A DNA stretch of 58,055 nucleotides from JAXHUM01 sp034189325 (GTDB taxonomy: Bacteria > Desulfobacterota > DSM-4660 > Desulfatiglandales > Desulfatiglandaceae), in assembly GCA_034189325.1 (NCBI GenBank), contig JAXHUM010000002.1:1-58055 (forward strand), in the 5' to 3' direction. The notes under the pieces are model-generated. The model was not told where the DNA came from. It was given only the letters and a program-made list of their open reading frames with translations, and did no database searches. The position numbers were made by a program, and so were the translations under genes. Positions 33,101-42,749 of this stretch are shown here, piece by piece. How positions within the stretch are numbered: the first letter of the stretch is position 1; every line of letters begins with the position of its first letter.

Positions 33101-35614
33101 ATGGTATCCCTACCAGACAAGAGTTGGTTTTCAGATGTTAGTCGCCCAAGCCGATACCTGGGAGGCGAGATCAATGCAATTGAGAAGGACCCCTCATCAA
33201 CGGAGGTGTCGATCGCACTTGCTTTCCCAGATACGTATGAGGTGGGTATGTCTCACGTCGGACTCAAGATTCTGTATCATGTTCTCAATAAACACCACTG
33301 GATGTCCGCTGAGAGGGCCTTTGCGCCCTGGCCGGACCTTGAACAGCACATTCGGACCCACAAGATTGCCCTCACCACCCTTGAATCGAACCGTCCCTTG
33401 TCCAGTTTCGATATTGTGGGATTCAGTCTTCAACATGAACTCTGCTACACCAATGTTTTGAACATGCTGGATCTTTCTGGGATAACGCTTCTATCATCTG
33501 AAAGAGGTGATAGCCAACCTTTAATCATAGCGGGAGGTCCCGTGTGTTTCAATCCTGAACCCATGGCTGAAGTCTTTGACGTCATGCTGATCGGTGATGG
33601 GGAAAAAGCCCTCCCGGAAATTTGCGAGACCGTACGGAGAGCAAAACGGAATCAACCGGTCTCCAAAAAGGATATCTTGCATGAACTACGCTCTATACGG
33701 GGGGTCTACATCCCTTCCTTTTTTCATATGCACTACAAAGATGAAGGACCCATCAGCAGGGTTGAACCATTGCTTAAGGATTATCAGTTTGTAGAAAAAG
33801 CGATTATTCCGGACCTTGATGAATCCCCCTATCCTGAGCGTCAAGTCGTTCCCTTCACCGAATTGATTCATGATCGGTTGGCAGTGGAGATCTGTCGTGG
33901 TTGCACCCGTGGATGTCGTTTCTGCCAGGCAGGGATGATATATCGCCCAGTGCGAGAGCGATCGCCCTCCGTGGTCCTCGAAAAGGCGGAGAAGGCCCTT
34001 CGACTCACCGGATATGATGATCTTTCTCTTCTATCCCTCAGTTCCGGGGATTACTCCTGTATTCTCGAACTTGTCAAGGTCCTTATGGATAAGCAGACCC
34101 ATCTGAAGACAGCAATCAGCCTACCCTCCTTGAGAGTTGAGAGCCTGGATTCTTCACTCATGGAACAGATCAAAAGGGTGAGAAAAACAGGTTTCACCCT
34201 GGCTCCGGAGGCGGGAAGTGATCGGCTGAGACGGATCATAAATAAAGGATTGACCGAGGATGATATACTACAAACTGCCCAGTCGGTTTATGATGCCGGA
34301 TGGAATCTCATCAAGCTCTACTTCATGATAGGACTCCCATTTGAACATGATAATGATCTGGAAGGTATCGTAAACCTGGTCAAAAGGATAGCACGTCTCC
34401 CTGCAGGGAAGGGGAAGAAGCCCAAACTCAATGTGAGCATTTCCACCTTTGTGCCGAAAGCCCATACCCCCTTTATGTGGGTCTCCCAGATCTCCCTGGA
34501 AGAAAGTCTGAGGCGGATACAATGGATTCAGAAAGAGTTGCGCAAGAGCCCGGTACGGGTCCGGTGGAATGATGCTGAATCAAGCTGGCTTGAGGGTATT
34601 CTTTCCAGAGGAGACAGAAGATTGACTCCTGCAATTATTGAGGCCTGGAACCTTGGGGCAAAATTTGACTCGTGGGGAGAACACTTCAAAAAGGGGATCT
34701 GGGAAGAGGCCTTCAGACGCAAGGGGGTGGACGACCATTTCTATCTTGGGAGAGAAAGACCCCTGGACGAGGTTTTACCGTGGGACCACATTCGATCTGG
34801 TATCGCCAAAGGTTTCTTCATAAGAGAGTGGGAAAGGGCACAGAGAAGTGAGTTAACGCCCGATTGTCGTCAAACCTGCCTTGAATGCGGCGTGTGTGAC
34901 CACAAAATGGTTGATCCGGTGATTTATGACGATTGCGGATCTCTGAAAACAACCGGGCCGGTCTCCTCCAATGGGACCGACGATTTGACACACAGATACA
35001 GGATCACTTTTACCAAACTGGGGCATGCCGGGTACCTGAGTCATCTTGAACTTGTTCGCGTGTTTGTCAGGGCGTTCAGGCGAGCAGGTTTGTTGCTGAA
35101 ACATTCCAAGGGTTTTCATCCAATGCCCAAATTGTCGTTCGGTTCAGCCCTACCGGTCGGCGTTGAGAGCATGGAGGAGATTGTTGATATTGAAACCAAT
35201 ACATCATACAGCACGACTCTTCTCAAAAGAGACCTTAATGATCAGCTCCCCGAGGGTATTGCGGTGAAATCCGTAGAGAGACTCTCTACCCAAGAAAAGA
35301 AAAAGAGATTGACTGAGACCCACTATAGGATCACATGCAACAATGCCATGCTGGAAGAGGAAGATCTTGAGAGATTCCTTAGATCAGATTGTTTTTCTAT
35401 TGCCAAAAGAAACAAAAAAGGTGAGCATCAAATCAACGCCAGACCCATGGTCGCCTCTATGAAGTTTGCCGCGACCGATAGGATAGACTTAGTCATTCAA
35501 AAGACTTCCGGTCCCCAGTTGAGACCGGATGAGATAGTAAAAGCCATATTTTGTCTTGAAGAATCAAAGTCGAAAAAGATGAAGATCCTAAAGACCGCAC
35601 AGATCTTCTCATAG
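33101..35614 (+). CDS. B12-binding-type radical SAM protein fused to a DUF2344 domain
   Basis: The product has 837 aa. An N-terminal domain of the B12-binding type (about 30-190) precedes a radical SAM core with the cluster motif CRGCTRGCRFC (near residue 265). The C-terminal 210 residues are a DUF2344 domain (KLGHAGYLSHLELVRVFVRA; HSKGFHPMPKLSFGSALPVG). A cysteine group, CLECGVCDH, sits between them. The TIGR03960/TIGR03936 pair that this resembles has no proven function. The conserved adjacency to RNase G suggests a role in RNA or ribosome biology. AAGGAG precedes the ATG. In some genomes the two halves are separate genes. Confidence 0.88.
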   Translation: MVSLPDKSWFSDVSRPSRYLGGEINAIEKDPSSTEVSIALAFPDTYEVGMSHVGLKILYHVLNKHHWMSAERAFAPWPDLEQHIRTHKIALTTLESNRPLSSFDIVGFSLQHELCYTNVLNMLDLSGITLLSSERGDSQPLIIAGGPVCFNPEPMAEVFDVMLIGDGEKALPEICETVRRAKRNQPVSKKDILHELRSIRGVYIPSFFHMHYKDEGPISRVEPLLKDYQFVEKAIIPDLDESPYPERQVVPFTELIHDRLAVEICRGCTRGCRFCQAGMIYRPVRERSPSVVLEKAEKALRLTGYDDLSLLSLSSGDYSCILELVKVLMDKQTHLKTAISLPSLRVESLDSSLMEQIKRVRKTGFTLAPEAGSDRLRRIINKGLTEDDILQTAQSVYDAGWNLIKLYFMIGLPFEHDNDLEGIVNLVKRIARLPAGKGKKPKLNVSISTFVPKAHTPFMWVSQISLEESLRRIQWIQKELRKSPVRVRWNDAESSWLEGILSRGDRRLTPAIIEAWNLGAKFDSWGEHFKKGIWEEAFRRKGVDDHFYLGRERPLDEVLPWDHIRSGIAKGFFIREWERAQRSELTPDCRQTCLECGVCDHKMVDPVIYDDCGSLKTTGPVSSNGTDDLTHRYRITFTKLGHAGYLSHLELVRVFVRAFRRAGLLLKHSKGFHPMPKLSFGSALPVGVESMEEIVDIETNTSYSTTLLKRDLNDQLPEGIAVKSVERLSTQEKKKRLTETHYRITCNNAMLEEEDLERFLRSDCFSIAKRNKKGEHQINARPMVASMKFAATDRIDLVIQKTSGPQLRPDEIVKAIFCLEESKSKKMKILKTAQIFS

Positions 35615-35649
35615 TTGCTTTGCCCAAGATTTGCGGAGGAAATCCAAGG

Positions 35650-37185
35650 ATGCCCAATGAGCTGATCATTAACGCGAGGCCCCATGAAACCAGAGTCGCC
35701 CTTGTCGAAAACGGTGTTGTCGTGGAGCTCTATATTGAGAGAACAACCGGGCAGGAATTGCAGGGCAATATCTATAGGGGCAGAGTCGTACGGGTCCTGC
35801 CGGGTATGCAGGCCGCCTTTGTAGACATCAGTCTCAACAGGACAGGCTTTCTTTTTGTCTCAGACATACACAAGGATCTCCTAGACCTGGAGAGGGTGAT
35901 GATGCCGAGTCAGGGAAGAATCGAGCCCTCATCCGTTGATTCAGATCTTGAGATTGACAACTCCAGCCGGATGGAGGGCACCTCTTTTCGAATAGAAGAA
36001 TTGCTTCAACAGGGACAGACCATCATGGTCCAAATTGCGAAAGAACCCCTCGGAAACAAGGGCGCCAGACTCACAACGCATATTTCTCTTCCAGGCAGAC
36101 ACCTTGTGCTCATGCCTACGGTCAACCACATAGGGGTCTCTCGTCGCATTGAGGATGTTGATGAGAAGAACAGATTAAAGGCTATCGTGGAGGAGGCCCG
36201 GTCAAATGATTTCGGATTCATTGTCAGGACCGTCAGTGAGGGTGTTCCACCTCAGAAGCTGAAAAACGAAATGGAGTTCCTTCTGAACCTCTGGTCTGAT
36301 ATTCAAAACAAAATGAAAAGAGGATCAAATCCAGGACTCCTTCACAAAGACCTGAGTATCTCCTTACGGGCGGTTCGTGATCTCTTCACACGGGAGGTAG
36401 ACCGCCTTGTGATTGATTCACCGGAAGAGTATGCCAAGATCACCGAATTCATAGAAGCCTTTGCCCCCAAATTGAAACACTCCATAGGGCTTTACGAGGA
36501 TTCCGAGCCTATTTTCGATGCCTACGGCATTGAGATGGAAATCTCCAGGGCCCTTGATAACAAAATCTGGCTGAAATCCGGAGGATATATTGTCATTGAG
36601 ATGACGGAGGCCCTCACCTCTATAGATGTTAATACAGGCAGCTATGTAGGGAAAAGAAATCTGGAAGAGACAATTCTAAAAACAAACCTTGAGGCAGTCA
36701 AAGAGATCGCCTATCAATTACGTTTCAGAAATATAGGAGGACTGATTGTTATTGACTTCATAGACATGGAAAAGAGAGGTGATAGGGAACGTGTTTTTGA
36801 CAATCTCAAAGAGGTATTGGACAGGGACAGGGCGAAAACCAATGTCCTTCCGATGTCGGATTTGGGGCTTATAGAGATGACTCGAAAAAGGACACGTGAG
36901 AACCTCGGACGAATCCTCACCGAGCCATGTTTCTACTGTGAGGGAAGAGGTATGCTCAAGTCCAAGAAAACAGTCTGTTATGAGCTGTTCAGGGACCTCG
37001 AAAGAGAGTGTGCCATCTCCTACGACAGTGGGGAGGTCCGTGTTCTGGTCAATCCGGACATCGAGGATATGATCCGGGAAGAAGAGCAAGAGACCCTTAT
37101 GGAGTTGGAAAAAATGCTTAACAAGCCGATCGTTTTCATCCCAAAGGATAATTACCACCTGGAGCAGTATGAGATAAAGACTTAA
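35650..37185 (+). CDS. rng: Ribonuclease G/E
   Basis: The 511-aa endoribonuclease has an N-terminal S1 RNA-binding domain (GNIYRGRVVRVLPGMQAAFV), an RNase H-like region, and the DNase I-like catalytic region with the metal-binding aspartates in SIDVNTGSYVG and IVIDFIDM. The zinc-link pair CFYC follows. It lacks the long C-terminal scaffold of RNase E, so RNase G is the better name. It processes rRNA and decays mRNA. ATG 35650 has GGAGGA 9 nt upstream and is preferred over a TTG at 35620. It starts 35 nt after the radical SAM gene. Confidence 0.93.
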   Translation: MPNELIINARPHETRVALVENGVVVELYIERTTGQELQGNIYRGRVVRVLPGMQAAFVDISLNRTGFLFVSDIHKDLLDLERVMMPSQGRIEPSSVDSDLEIDNSSRMEGTSFRIEELLQQGQTIMVQIAKEPLGNKGARLTTHISLPGRHLVLMPTVNHIGVSRRIEDVDEKNRLKAIVEEARSNDFGFIVRTVSEGVPPQKLKNEMEFLLNLWSDIQNKMKRGSNPGLLHKDLSISLRAVRDLFTREVDRLVIDSPEEYAKITEFIEAFAPKLKHSIGLYEDSEPIFDAYGIEMEISRALDNKIWLKSGGYIVIEMTEALTSIDVNTGSYVGKRNLEETILKTNLEAVKEIAYQLRFRNIGGLIVIDFIDMEKRGDRERVFDNLKEVLDRDRAKTNVLPMSDLGLIEMTRKRTRENLGRILTEPCFYCEGRGMLKSKKTVCYELFRDLERECAISYDSGEVRVLVNPDIEDMIREEEQETLMELEKMLNKPIVFIPKDNYHLEQYEIKT

Positions 37186-37361
37186 GAGTATTTTTTGTTT
37201 GAGAGAAGCATCAGGAGTTCAATCGAGCTTAGGGACTTTTCCAGTGACTTCTTGCTTAAAATCTGTTAAACTTTTCTCAATTATTCACATTAATGTTTTA
37301 ATATCCCAAGTTTATATTTATGGCTTGTGGGTAACCTTCAGATCAGTATAGGGCGGACATA

Positions 37362-38234
37362 GTGCAAACGGACCGTATCAGGGCTTCAGGCATAACAGAC
37401 GTAGGCCTCAAAAGAGAAGAGAATGAGGACTCTTTTTCTCTGGATGATGACTTAGGCCTCTATGTCGTAGCCGATGGCATGGGAGGCCATCTGGCCGGAG
37501 AAGTGGCCAGCAGAATCGCTGTTGATCTGGTTAATAAGAGCTTTAGAAAATGGAAGGAATCAGAAACATCAGACCTGGATCTTTATGGATATAAGGATCC
37601 TTCCCTTACGGATCCGGGCAATCATATCCTGAGCAGTATCCGATTGGCCAATCGCGTTGTCTTTGAGATGGCGACAGAGAATAATGAATGCCATGGCATG
37701 GGGACCACGATTGTCGCTCTCGCGGTAATGCCCGATCTGATTATTGCCGCAAACGTTGGAGACAGCCGCATCTATCTCGTCAGAGGTGGTGAGATTGAGA
37801 GACTGTCAAAAGACCACACCGTGGTTGCCGAGCAGGTTGAGATGGGCATTATGACGGAAGAAGAGGCCCATCACTCTCCTCTGAATCATATCTTGACCAG
37901 GAATCTCGGCGCCAACAAAGATGTACGGGCGGAAGTCTTTGAAATTGAGCCCGCACCGAATGACCGCTATATTTTGTGTACCGACGGTGTCAGCGACCTG
38001 ATATTGGATGAAGAAATCAAGAGGATTGTCGAAGAAGGGGATGGACCTGAGACCCTTTGCCGGAGTTTTATCGACGAGGTCCTGAAAAGGGGTGGGCATG
38101 ATAATGCGACGGTTGTGTCCGTTTACCTGCCTGACATTGAACAGAAAAAACAGGGTATCTTGAGAAAAATGGGCGGCCTGGTGGCGGATATGCTTGCAGG
38201 TATTCAAAAAGCAAGGAAGAATATCAGGCCGTGA
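37362..38234 (+). CDS. PP2C-family serine/threonine protein phosphatase
   Basis: The 290-aa protein has the PP2C metal-binding motifs in order: VGLKREENEDSF, VVADGMGGHLAGEVAS, MGTTIVAL, VGDSRIYL, LCTDGVSDLI and GGHDNATVV. It removes phosphate from Ser/Thr with two Mn2+ or Mg2+. The start is GTG at 37362 with GGCGG just upstream. It is followed by an FHA-domain gene, a pairing usual for Ser/Thr kinase-phosphatase signalling. No kinase gene is in the window. Confidence 0.93.
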   Translation: MQTDRIRASGITDVGLKREENEDSFSLDDDLGLYVVADGMGGHLAGEVASRIAVDLVNKSFRKWKESETSDLDLYGYKDPSLTDPGNHILSSIRLANRVVFEMATENNECHGMGTTIVALAVMPDLIIAANVGDSRIYLVRGGEIERLSKDHTVVAEQVEMGIMTEEEAHHSPLNHILTRNLGANKDVRAEVFEIEPAPNDRYILCTDGVSDLILDEEIKRIVEEGDGPETLCRSFIDEVLKRGGHDNATVVSVYLPDIEQKKQGILRKMGGLVADMLAGIQKARKNIRP

Positions 38235-38305
38235 AACTATTTTATGTTGCATTTTGAAATACTTATCGATAAAATATAGCATAAAGATCAGATCCAGGGG
38301 GGCAA

Positions 38306-39028
38306 ATGATGGCAAGGCTTGTGCTTTTGTTTAATGATCAGGTAATCAGAGAATATCCCTTTGTAAAACAGAGCATGACGATAGGCCGAGAAGCGGAAAA
38401 CGACATTCAGATTGATAATCTCGCCGTGTCAGGTTTTCATGCCAGGATTGATAAAACAGGTGAGAGCTTCATATTGACGGACCTTCAAAGCACAAACGGG
38501 ACATTTGTCGGCGATAAGAAAATAGTCTCCCATAAACTCAGCCATAGCGAGAAGATCAACATAGGTAAGCACGTCATCCTGTTCTTGGCATCTGAAAAAG
38601 AAGATGGAGTCCTACCCGGCAGCGAAAAGGAGGGCGGTCTGGACAAGACCATGATACTGGACACTGCGAAACAGCGTGAACTCCTGGCGAAACAGGAATC
38701 CGCTGCGCCCCGGGTCGCCAAGCCCAAGAAAATCGGCGTTTTGACCTTCTTGGATGGATCCAAAGAAGGAGAGATCGAGTTGACAAAAAAACTGACCAGG
38801 ATAGGCAAGGCGGGTAATTCCGAGGTCAAACTCTCCGGTCTCTTTATGGGCGCCACTTCGGCCACTATCAGCAAACGACCTTCAGGATACGCCATTAGTT
38901 TTGCCGGCGGCATGACAAAACTAAAGATTAACGGAGATGTCGTGAAAAACAGTGTGCAGTTGAATGATTTTGATACGATCGAACTGGGGTCATACAGATT
39001 TCAGTTCTATCAAAAGGATCTTGGATAA
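38306..39028 (+). CDS. Double FHA-domain protein
   Basis: The 240-aa protein has two FHA folds. The first (about residues 15-95) has the full phospho-threonine pocket: GREAENDIQI, VSGFHARI and LQSTNGTFV. The second (about 150-235) has GKAGNSEVKL and LKINGDVV but a degenerate pocket, so it may not bind phosphopeptide. The link between them carries a Thr in LDKTMILDT that could be a phosphorylation site. It probably works with the PP2C phosphatase encoded just upstream. AGGGGGG precedes the ATG. Confidence 0.88.
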   Translation: MMARLVLLFNDQVIREYPFVKQSMTIGREAENDIQIDNLAVSGFHARIDKTGESFILTDLQSTNGTFVGDKKIVSHKLSHSEKINIGKHVILFLASEKEDGVLPGSEKEGGLDKTMILDTAKQRELLAKQESAAPRVAKPKKIGVLTFLDGSKEGEIELTKKLTRIGKAGNSEVKLSGLFMGATSATISKRPSGYAISFAGGMTKLKINGDVVKNSVQLNDFDTIELGSYRFQFYQKDLG

Positions 39029-39030
39029 TC

Positions 39031-39258
39031 TCAGTCTTTCTTAGCCGTTTTCCTTATACTGGCAATTCCTTCCTCTATTTTATTTTTCGAGAACACTTTG
39101 TTGCAATGTGTGCATTGGTAGAGTTCTTCAATCTGCTGATCATAGATAAGGTCGTTGGAGAAATTCACCCCGTGAAACCGCACGGAAAAATTGTAGACCG
39201 GACTGAAGTCCTTGTTTTTGCAGACGTCACACAGGAAAAACTCCCTTGTCTCATTCAT
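39031..39258 (-). CDS. Small zinc-ribbon-like protein
   Basis: The 75-aa protein has two CxxC knuckles (residues 10-13, CDVC; 49-52, CTHC) with a Phe- and Asn-rich stretch between and a basic tail. AGGAGGA lies before the ATG. The layout is that of a short zinc-ribbon protein. I do not recognise the family. It converges with the FHA gene (stop codons 2 nt apart). Confidence 0.72.
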   Translation of the reverse strand: MNETREFFLCDVCKNKDFSPVYNFSVRFHGVNFSNDLIYDQQIEELYQCTHCNKVFSKNKIEEGIASIRKTAKKD

Positions 39259-39481
39259 TGGCCCTTCCTCCTAAAAATCATCTTTCTTTCCCCACCCCAA
39301 AAGAGTGTCTTCTAGGGGAGGCCCAATCAGAACCTTGGAGGTTCGGAAAAAACGGTTTTTCCCTTTACGCAGTTCATTACGATTTTATAGAATCGAATGG
39401 ATCCCGATAAAACTGCTTTTCGGCGGGGTCTTGCAGCACAACCTGTTGGAGTTTGCCTGGCCTTTGCCGTTTTAGGAAATA

Positions 39482-39557
39482 TGGAGCCACCGTGCGGAGT
39501 TGAACCGCAGACATCCTCATTACGAGTGAGGTGCTCTACCTGCTGAGCTACGGTGGC
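39482..39557 (-). tRNA. tRNA-Thr (anticodon CGT)
   Basis: The minus-strand sequence folds as a cloverleaf with acceptor GCCACCG/CGGTGGC, D-loop AGCAGGTAGAGC, anticodon stem CCTCA/TGAGG with loop CTCGTAA (anticodon CGT, codon ACG) and T-arm GCGGTTCAACTCCGC. CCA is encoded at 39482-39484. Confidence 0.96.
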
Positions 39558-39728
39558 TCAAATACACGACCAGTGAAACATACTTGCTTTTCCTATGCAT
39601 GTCCATGATTTTTTGTATTTTATGTCTTGTCAAGGAGCCCGGTCAGGCGTTACAAAATCGGTACACACATCGGAGTTCTTTTGGAGCATTTCTTTTTTTA
39701 GTAACCGACCGACTGAAAGGAATTTTGA

Positions 39729-40454
39729 ATGCCAATAAAACGACCTGAAGAACGCATAATTTTTCCATTGGATTTTCCCAGCTTTGATAAGGCCATGGAA
39801 TATGTGGAGATCCTCAAAGGCCATATCGGTCTTTTTAAAATAGGGCTTGAGCTCTTTATCAGCGAAGGCCCAAAAATACTCAAGGCAGTGCATGAGGCCG
39901 GCGGGACCGGGATTTTCCTTGACTTGAAGCTGCATGATATACCCGTGACGGTTAGAAGGGCCTTAAAAGCGGCCTCTGCATACGGCCCTGACTTTATCAC
40001 TGTTCATTGCGATGAGGGAGGAGATGTCCTAAAGGAAGTAACGGGAAACAGCCCGAAGACATTAAAAATACTGGCAGTGACCGTACTGACCAGTCTGAAT
40101 CGGAAAAAGCTGTTAAGACTCGGTTATGCCGGAGAGTATGCGGAAGATATCTCGAATCTCGTCTTACTCAGGGCGCGCATCGCCAAGGAGGCGGGCTGCC
40201 ACGGAGTTGTGTGCTCGGGCCATGAAGCGGCCATGATAAAGGGTGAGTTCGGTAGGGATCTCATTGTTGTGACGCCGGGCATACGACCTGCCTGGTCTCT
40301 CGTCGGACAGGACGATCAAGAGAGGATCGTGACGCCGGAAGAGGCGATTAAAAACGGGGCCGACTATATTGTTGTTGGCCGTCCTATCCGAGATGCGAAG
40401 AGCCCGCAAGAAGCGGCAAAGAGAGTGGCCGGAGAGATAGGTTCGGCACTCTAG
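39729..40454 (+). CDS. pyrF: Orotidine 5'-phosphate decarboxylase
   Basis: The 241-aa TIM-barrel enzyme makes UMP from OMP. The active-site motif is FLDLKLHDIPVTVRRAL (about residues 60-76), and the phosphate-binding region is VTPGIRPA and DYIVVGRPI near the end. AAAGGA precedes the ATG. It is monocistronic, with tRNA-Thr upstream on the other strand. Confidence 0.95.
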   Translation: MPIKRPEERIIFPLDFPSFDKAMEYVEILKGHIGLFKIGLELFISEGPKILKAVHEAGGTGIFLDLKLHDIPVTVRRALKAASAYGPDFITVHCDEGGDVLKEVTGNSPKTLKILAVTVLTSLNRKKLLRLGYAGEYAEDISNLVLLRARIAKEAGCHGVVCSGHEAAMIKGEFGRDLIVVTPGIRPAWSLVGQDDQERIVTPEEAIKNGADYIVVGRPIRDAKSPQEAAKRVAGEIGSAL

Positions 40455-40578
40455 GTTATTGCATTTGAAATCCAATATAATAAACAGGTCACCTACGCCC
40501 TAAATTGTCTTTGACTTTCCAGAATGACTCAAGATATGCTATTATAATTAAAGTGATTTAGAATTTATTGGAGGCGGC

Positions 40579-41202
40579 ATGATTGACCTCGTTCTAAAGG
40601 GTGGGATTTTTATGTATCCCATTATCTTCTGTTCGATCCTGGCCCTAGCAGTGCTTTTTGAGCGATTGTGGATCTTGAGAAGGCGGAATATTATTCCCGA
40701 TGCATTTGTCAGCCAAGTGGAAAGACTTCTAAAAGAGCGGAAGATACCGGAGGCAATTTCCCTCTGCCAAGACAATGTATCCTCCATGGCCAAGATCTTC
40801 CTGGCCGGACTCAAGAACACGCAAAAGGGAATGTGGCTCGTCAAGGAGGCTATTGAAGAGAGAGGAAGTCGAGAGGCGACAATTCTCGAAAAAAATGTGG
40901 AAATACTCTCTACCATTGCCAATCTGACGCCCCTTTTGGGCCTTCTGGGAACGGTTTCCGGAATGATCAAGACTTTCAAGGCGATTTCCGTGCAGGGTAT
41001 CGCCAATGCCGCCCCGCTTGCAGGAGGAATAGCCGAGGCCTTGATCACGACGGCGAGCGGTCTGTGTGTAGCCATACCCACGCTGGTGTGTTACCGGCTT
41101 CTCAAAGACAAGGCGGGTGTTCTGATTTTTGAAATGGAAGAGAATTCCATTAGACTGGTCGAATTGATAGAAGGCTGCAGCAATTCGAACTCTAGGGCAT
41201 AA
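40579..41202 (+). CDS. tolQ: MotA/TolQ/ExbB proton-channel family protein
   Basis: The 207-aa membrane protein has the three expected helices (about residues 7-30, 105-135 and 150-175) with the typical NLTPLLGLLGTVSGMI and GIAEALITTASGLCVAIP motifs. With the ExbD/TolR protein encoded next it forms a proton-driven motor. Neither tolA, tolB, pal nor tonB is adjacent, so Tol and Ton functions cannot be separated. It overlaps the next gene by one base (TAATG). Confidence 0.88.
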   Translation: MIDLVLKGGIFMYPIIFCSILALAVLFERLWILRRRNIIPDAFVSQVERLLKERKIPEAISLCQDNVSSMAKIFLAGLKNTQKGMWLVKEAIEERGSREATILEKNVEILSTIANLTPLLGLLGTVSGMIKTFKAISVQGIANAAPLAGGIAEALITTASGLCVAIPTLVCYRLLKDKAGVLIFEMEENSIRLVELIEGCSNSNSRA

Positions 41203-41630
41203 TGCGATTCAGAAAACCAAAAGTAGAGGAATTACACCTTGGGATCACCCCCCTTATTGATGTTGTGTTTTTGCTTTTGATTTTTTTTATGTTGACATCC
41301 CATTTTCACGTGGCCTCCGGTCTTCCGATTCAACTGCCCAAAGTGACCAAGAGGGCAAGCGACGGAGGCAGTGATAAGATTACCCTCATTATCGATAAGG
41401 AAGACCGCCTCTATGTGATGGGCGAAAAGGTTGACATCAAGGATCTGGCTTCAAAGCTCAAGGCACTGACGGACAAAGAGGGCCTGTCACGCTTGGTGTT
41501 GGAGGCCGATGGAGAAGTCAAGCATAAGACGGTTGTCACGGTCATGGACATTGCCAAACAATCCGGGGTGACCTCGATTATAATCGCTGCTCGGTGGGAG
41601 ACTGAAAAAGAGAAGCCAGGAGAGTTGTGA
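41202..41630 (+). CDS. tolR: ExbD/TolR family protein
   Basis: The 142-aa protein has one membrane helix (about residues 14-36) with the functionally critical Asp in TPLIDVVFLLLIFFM, followed by a periplasmic domain of about 100 residues. It is the stator partner of the TolQ/ExbB-like protein. The stop codon overlaps the ftsB start (TGATG). Confidence 0.9.
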   Translation: MRFRKPKVEELHLGITPLIDVVFLLLIFFMLTSHFHVASGLPIQLPKVTKRASDGGSDKITLIIDKEDRLYVMGEKVDIKDLASKLKALTDKEGLSRLVLEADGEVKHKTVVTVMDIAKQSGVTSIIIAARWETEKEKPGEL

Positions 41631-42016
41631 TGAAGGCAAAAACTCTCAAATTCCTCGTAATGACTCTTTGCTTTATAGGAGCGATCATTACGTGGCTCGC
41701 CTTTGGCGAACGTGGTCTCATTCAACTTTACCATGTGAAGGACCAAAGGGAAGATCTGGTCCGGCGCATTGATGAGCTTAACAAAGAAAATCATGCCCTG
41801 CTGCAAGAGGTGCATCGCCTCCGGCACGATAAGGGATACATTGAGTCAGTGGCAAGAAAACAATTGAATCTGATCAAGTCCGATGAGATAATGTATATAT
41901 TCAAGAAAACCGAGATTCATAATCCTGATGGTTCCGATGTCTTTGAAGGGACCGGGCAAACCGGGGAAAGCAAGAAGCCTGAACGAAAGGTTGGTCTTCA
42001 TGACGAAAACAGATGA
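41630..42016 (+). CDS. ftsB: FtsB/DivIC septum formation initiator protein
   Basis: The product is about 128 aa. A short cytoplasmic start, one membrane helix (about residues 7-27) and a coiled coil (VKDQREDLVRRIDELNKENH) are followed by the family block YIESVARKQLNLIKSDEIMY. FtsB bridges FtsL and FtsQ in the divisome. The C-terminal tail is polar and probably disordered. A GTG one codon earlier (41627) is an alternative start; AGGAG serves either. Confidence 0.85.
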   Translation: MKAKTLKFLVMTLCFIGAIITWLAFGERGLIQLYHVKDQREDLVRRIDELNKENHALLQEVHRLRHDKGYIESVARKQLNLIKSDEIMYIFKKTEIHNPDGSDVFEGTGQTGESKKPERKVGLHDENR

Positions 42017-42749
42017 TTTTATCGACCAGGTTCTGAAACAGAGTCCTTCTCGTGAGACTCTTTTCCTGATCCTAAGGAAAATGAAAGAGGAGGGAATGAT
42101 AGGGGAGGTCATCAGGGAGTGTATCAAGGCCTTGGACATCTACCCCAACGATATCCCTATCCGGACACTCTTGAGCGAGGCTTACATGGAATCCGGATTT
42201 ATCGGTCCGGCTGAAACGGAACTCCAAAGGGCCGTGGCCGACATCGCTCTATTGATTCCCGCTTTTAAGCTCCAAGCCGGCCTCTATGCCCGGCAGGGAC
42301 GGAACGAAGAGGCCCTCGATTCACTTAATCGATATCTTGCCCATTATCCCGATGATCAAGAGGCCCTAGAACTCCTTGAGGAGATCCGCCCTGCCGAACC
42401 TGAGCCGATGCCTGTAATGCCCGACATTGCCGAAGAGCCCATCTCCCTTATTGCCGAAGAGGGCGCTTCTGACAGGGCGAGCCTTGATCTTGCCGAGGGA
42501 TATTACGAACAGGGCGACGTGGAAAAGGCGATCGACGTCTATCAGGATCTCCTTATCAAAGACCCTTACAACACAACCGCTGCCGATAGACTTACCCGGT
42601 TAAGTGCTCAGGATGCTGATAATGGCACACCTGTTGTGTCCCAGGACGATAAGGTCAGGGCCAAAAAGCAAAGGCTCGTGGAGATTCTGGAAGAGTGGCG
42701 GACAAGGTTTCAGGAACTAAGGCATGTCTCAGAAAAATCTCCCCTTTAA
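42000..42749 (+). CDS. Tetratricopeptide repeat protein
   Basis: The 249-aa protein shows helical repeats with TPR spacing: EVIRECIKALDIYPNDI, GPAETELQRAVADI, NEEALDSLNRYLAHYPDD and VEKAIDVYQDLLIKDP. A Pro/Glu-rich linker (AEPEPMPVMPDIAEE) divides it into two halves. It starts inside the end of ftsB (17-bp overlap) and ends inside the start of the next gene (26-bp overlap), so all three are tightly co-translated. ATG 42000 is supported by AAAGG upstream. The partner is unknown. Confidence 0.85.
   Translation: MTKTDDFIDQVLKQSPSRETLFLILRKMKEEGMIGEVIRECIKALDIYPNDIPIRTLLSEAYMESGFIGPAETELQRAVADIALLIPAFKLQAGLYARQGRNEEALDSLNRYLAHYPDDQEALELLEEIRPAEPEPMPVMPDIAEEPISLIAEEGASDRASLDLAEGYYEQGDVEKAIDVYQDLLIKDPYNTTAADRLTRLSAQDADNGTPVVSQDDKVRAKKQRLVEILEEWRTRFQELRHVSEKSPL

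Noticed and set aside
39340..39360. Hairpin GGAAAAA/TTTTTCC as a terminator for the tRNA-Thr transcript
   Set aside because: The stem is nearly all A-T and lacks a following U-run in the tRNA direction, so it is unlikely to terminate.
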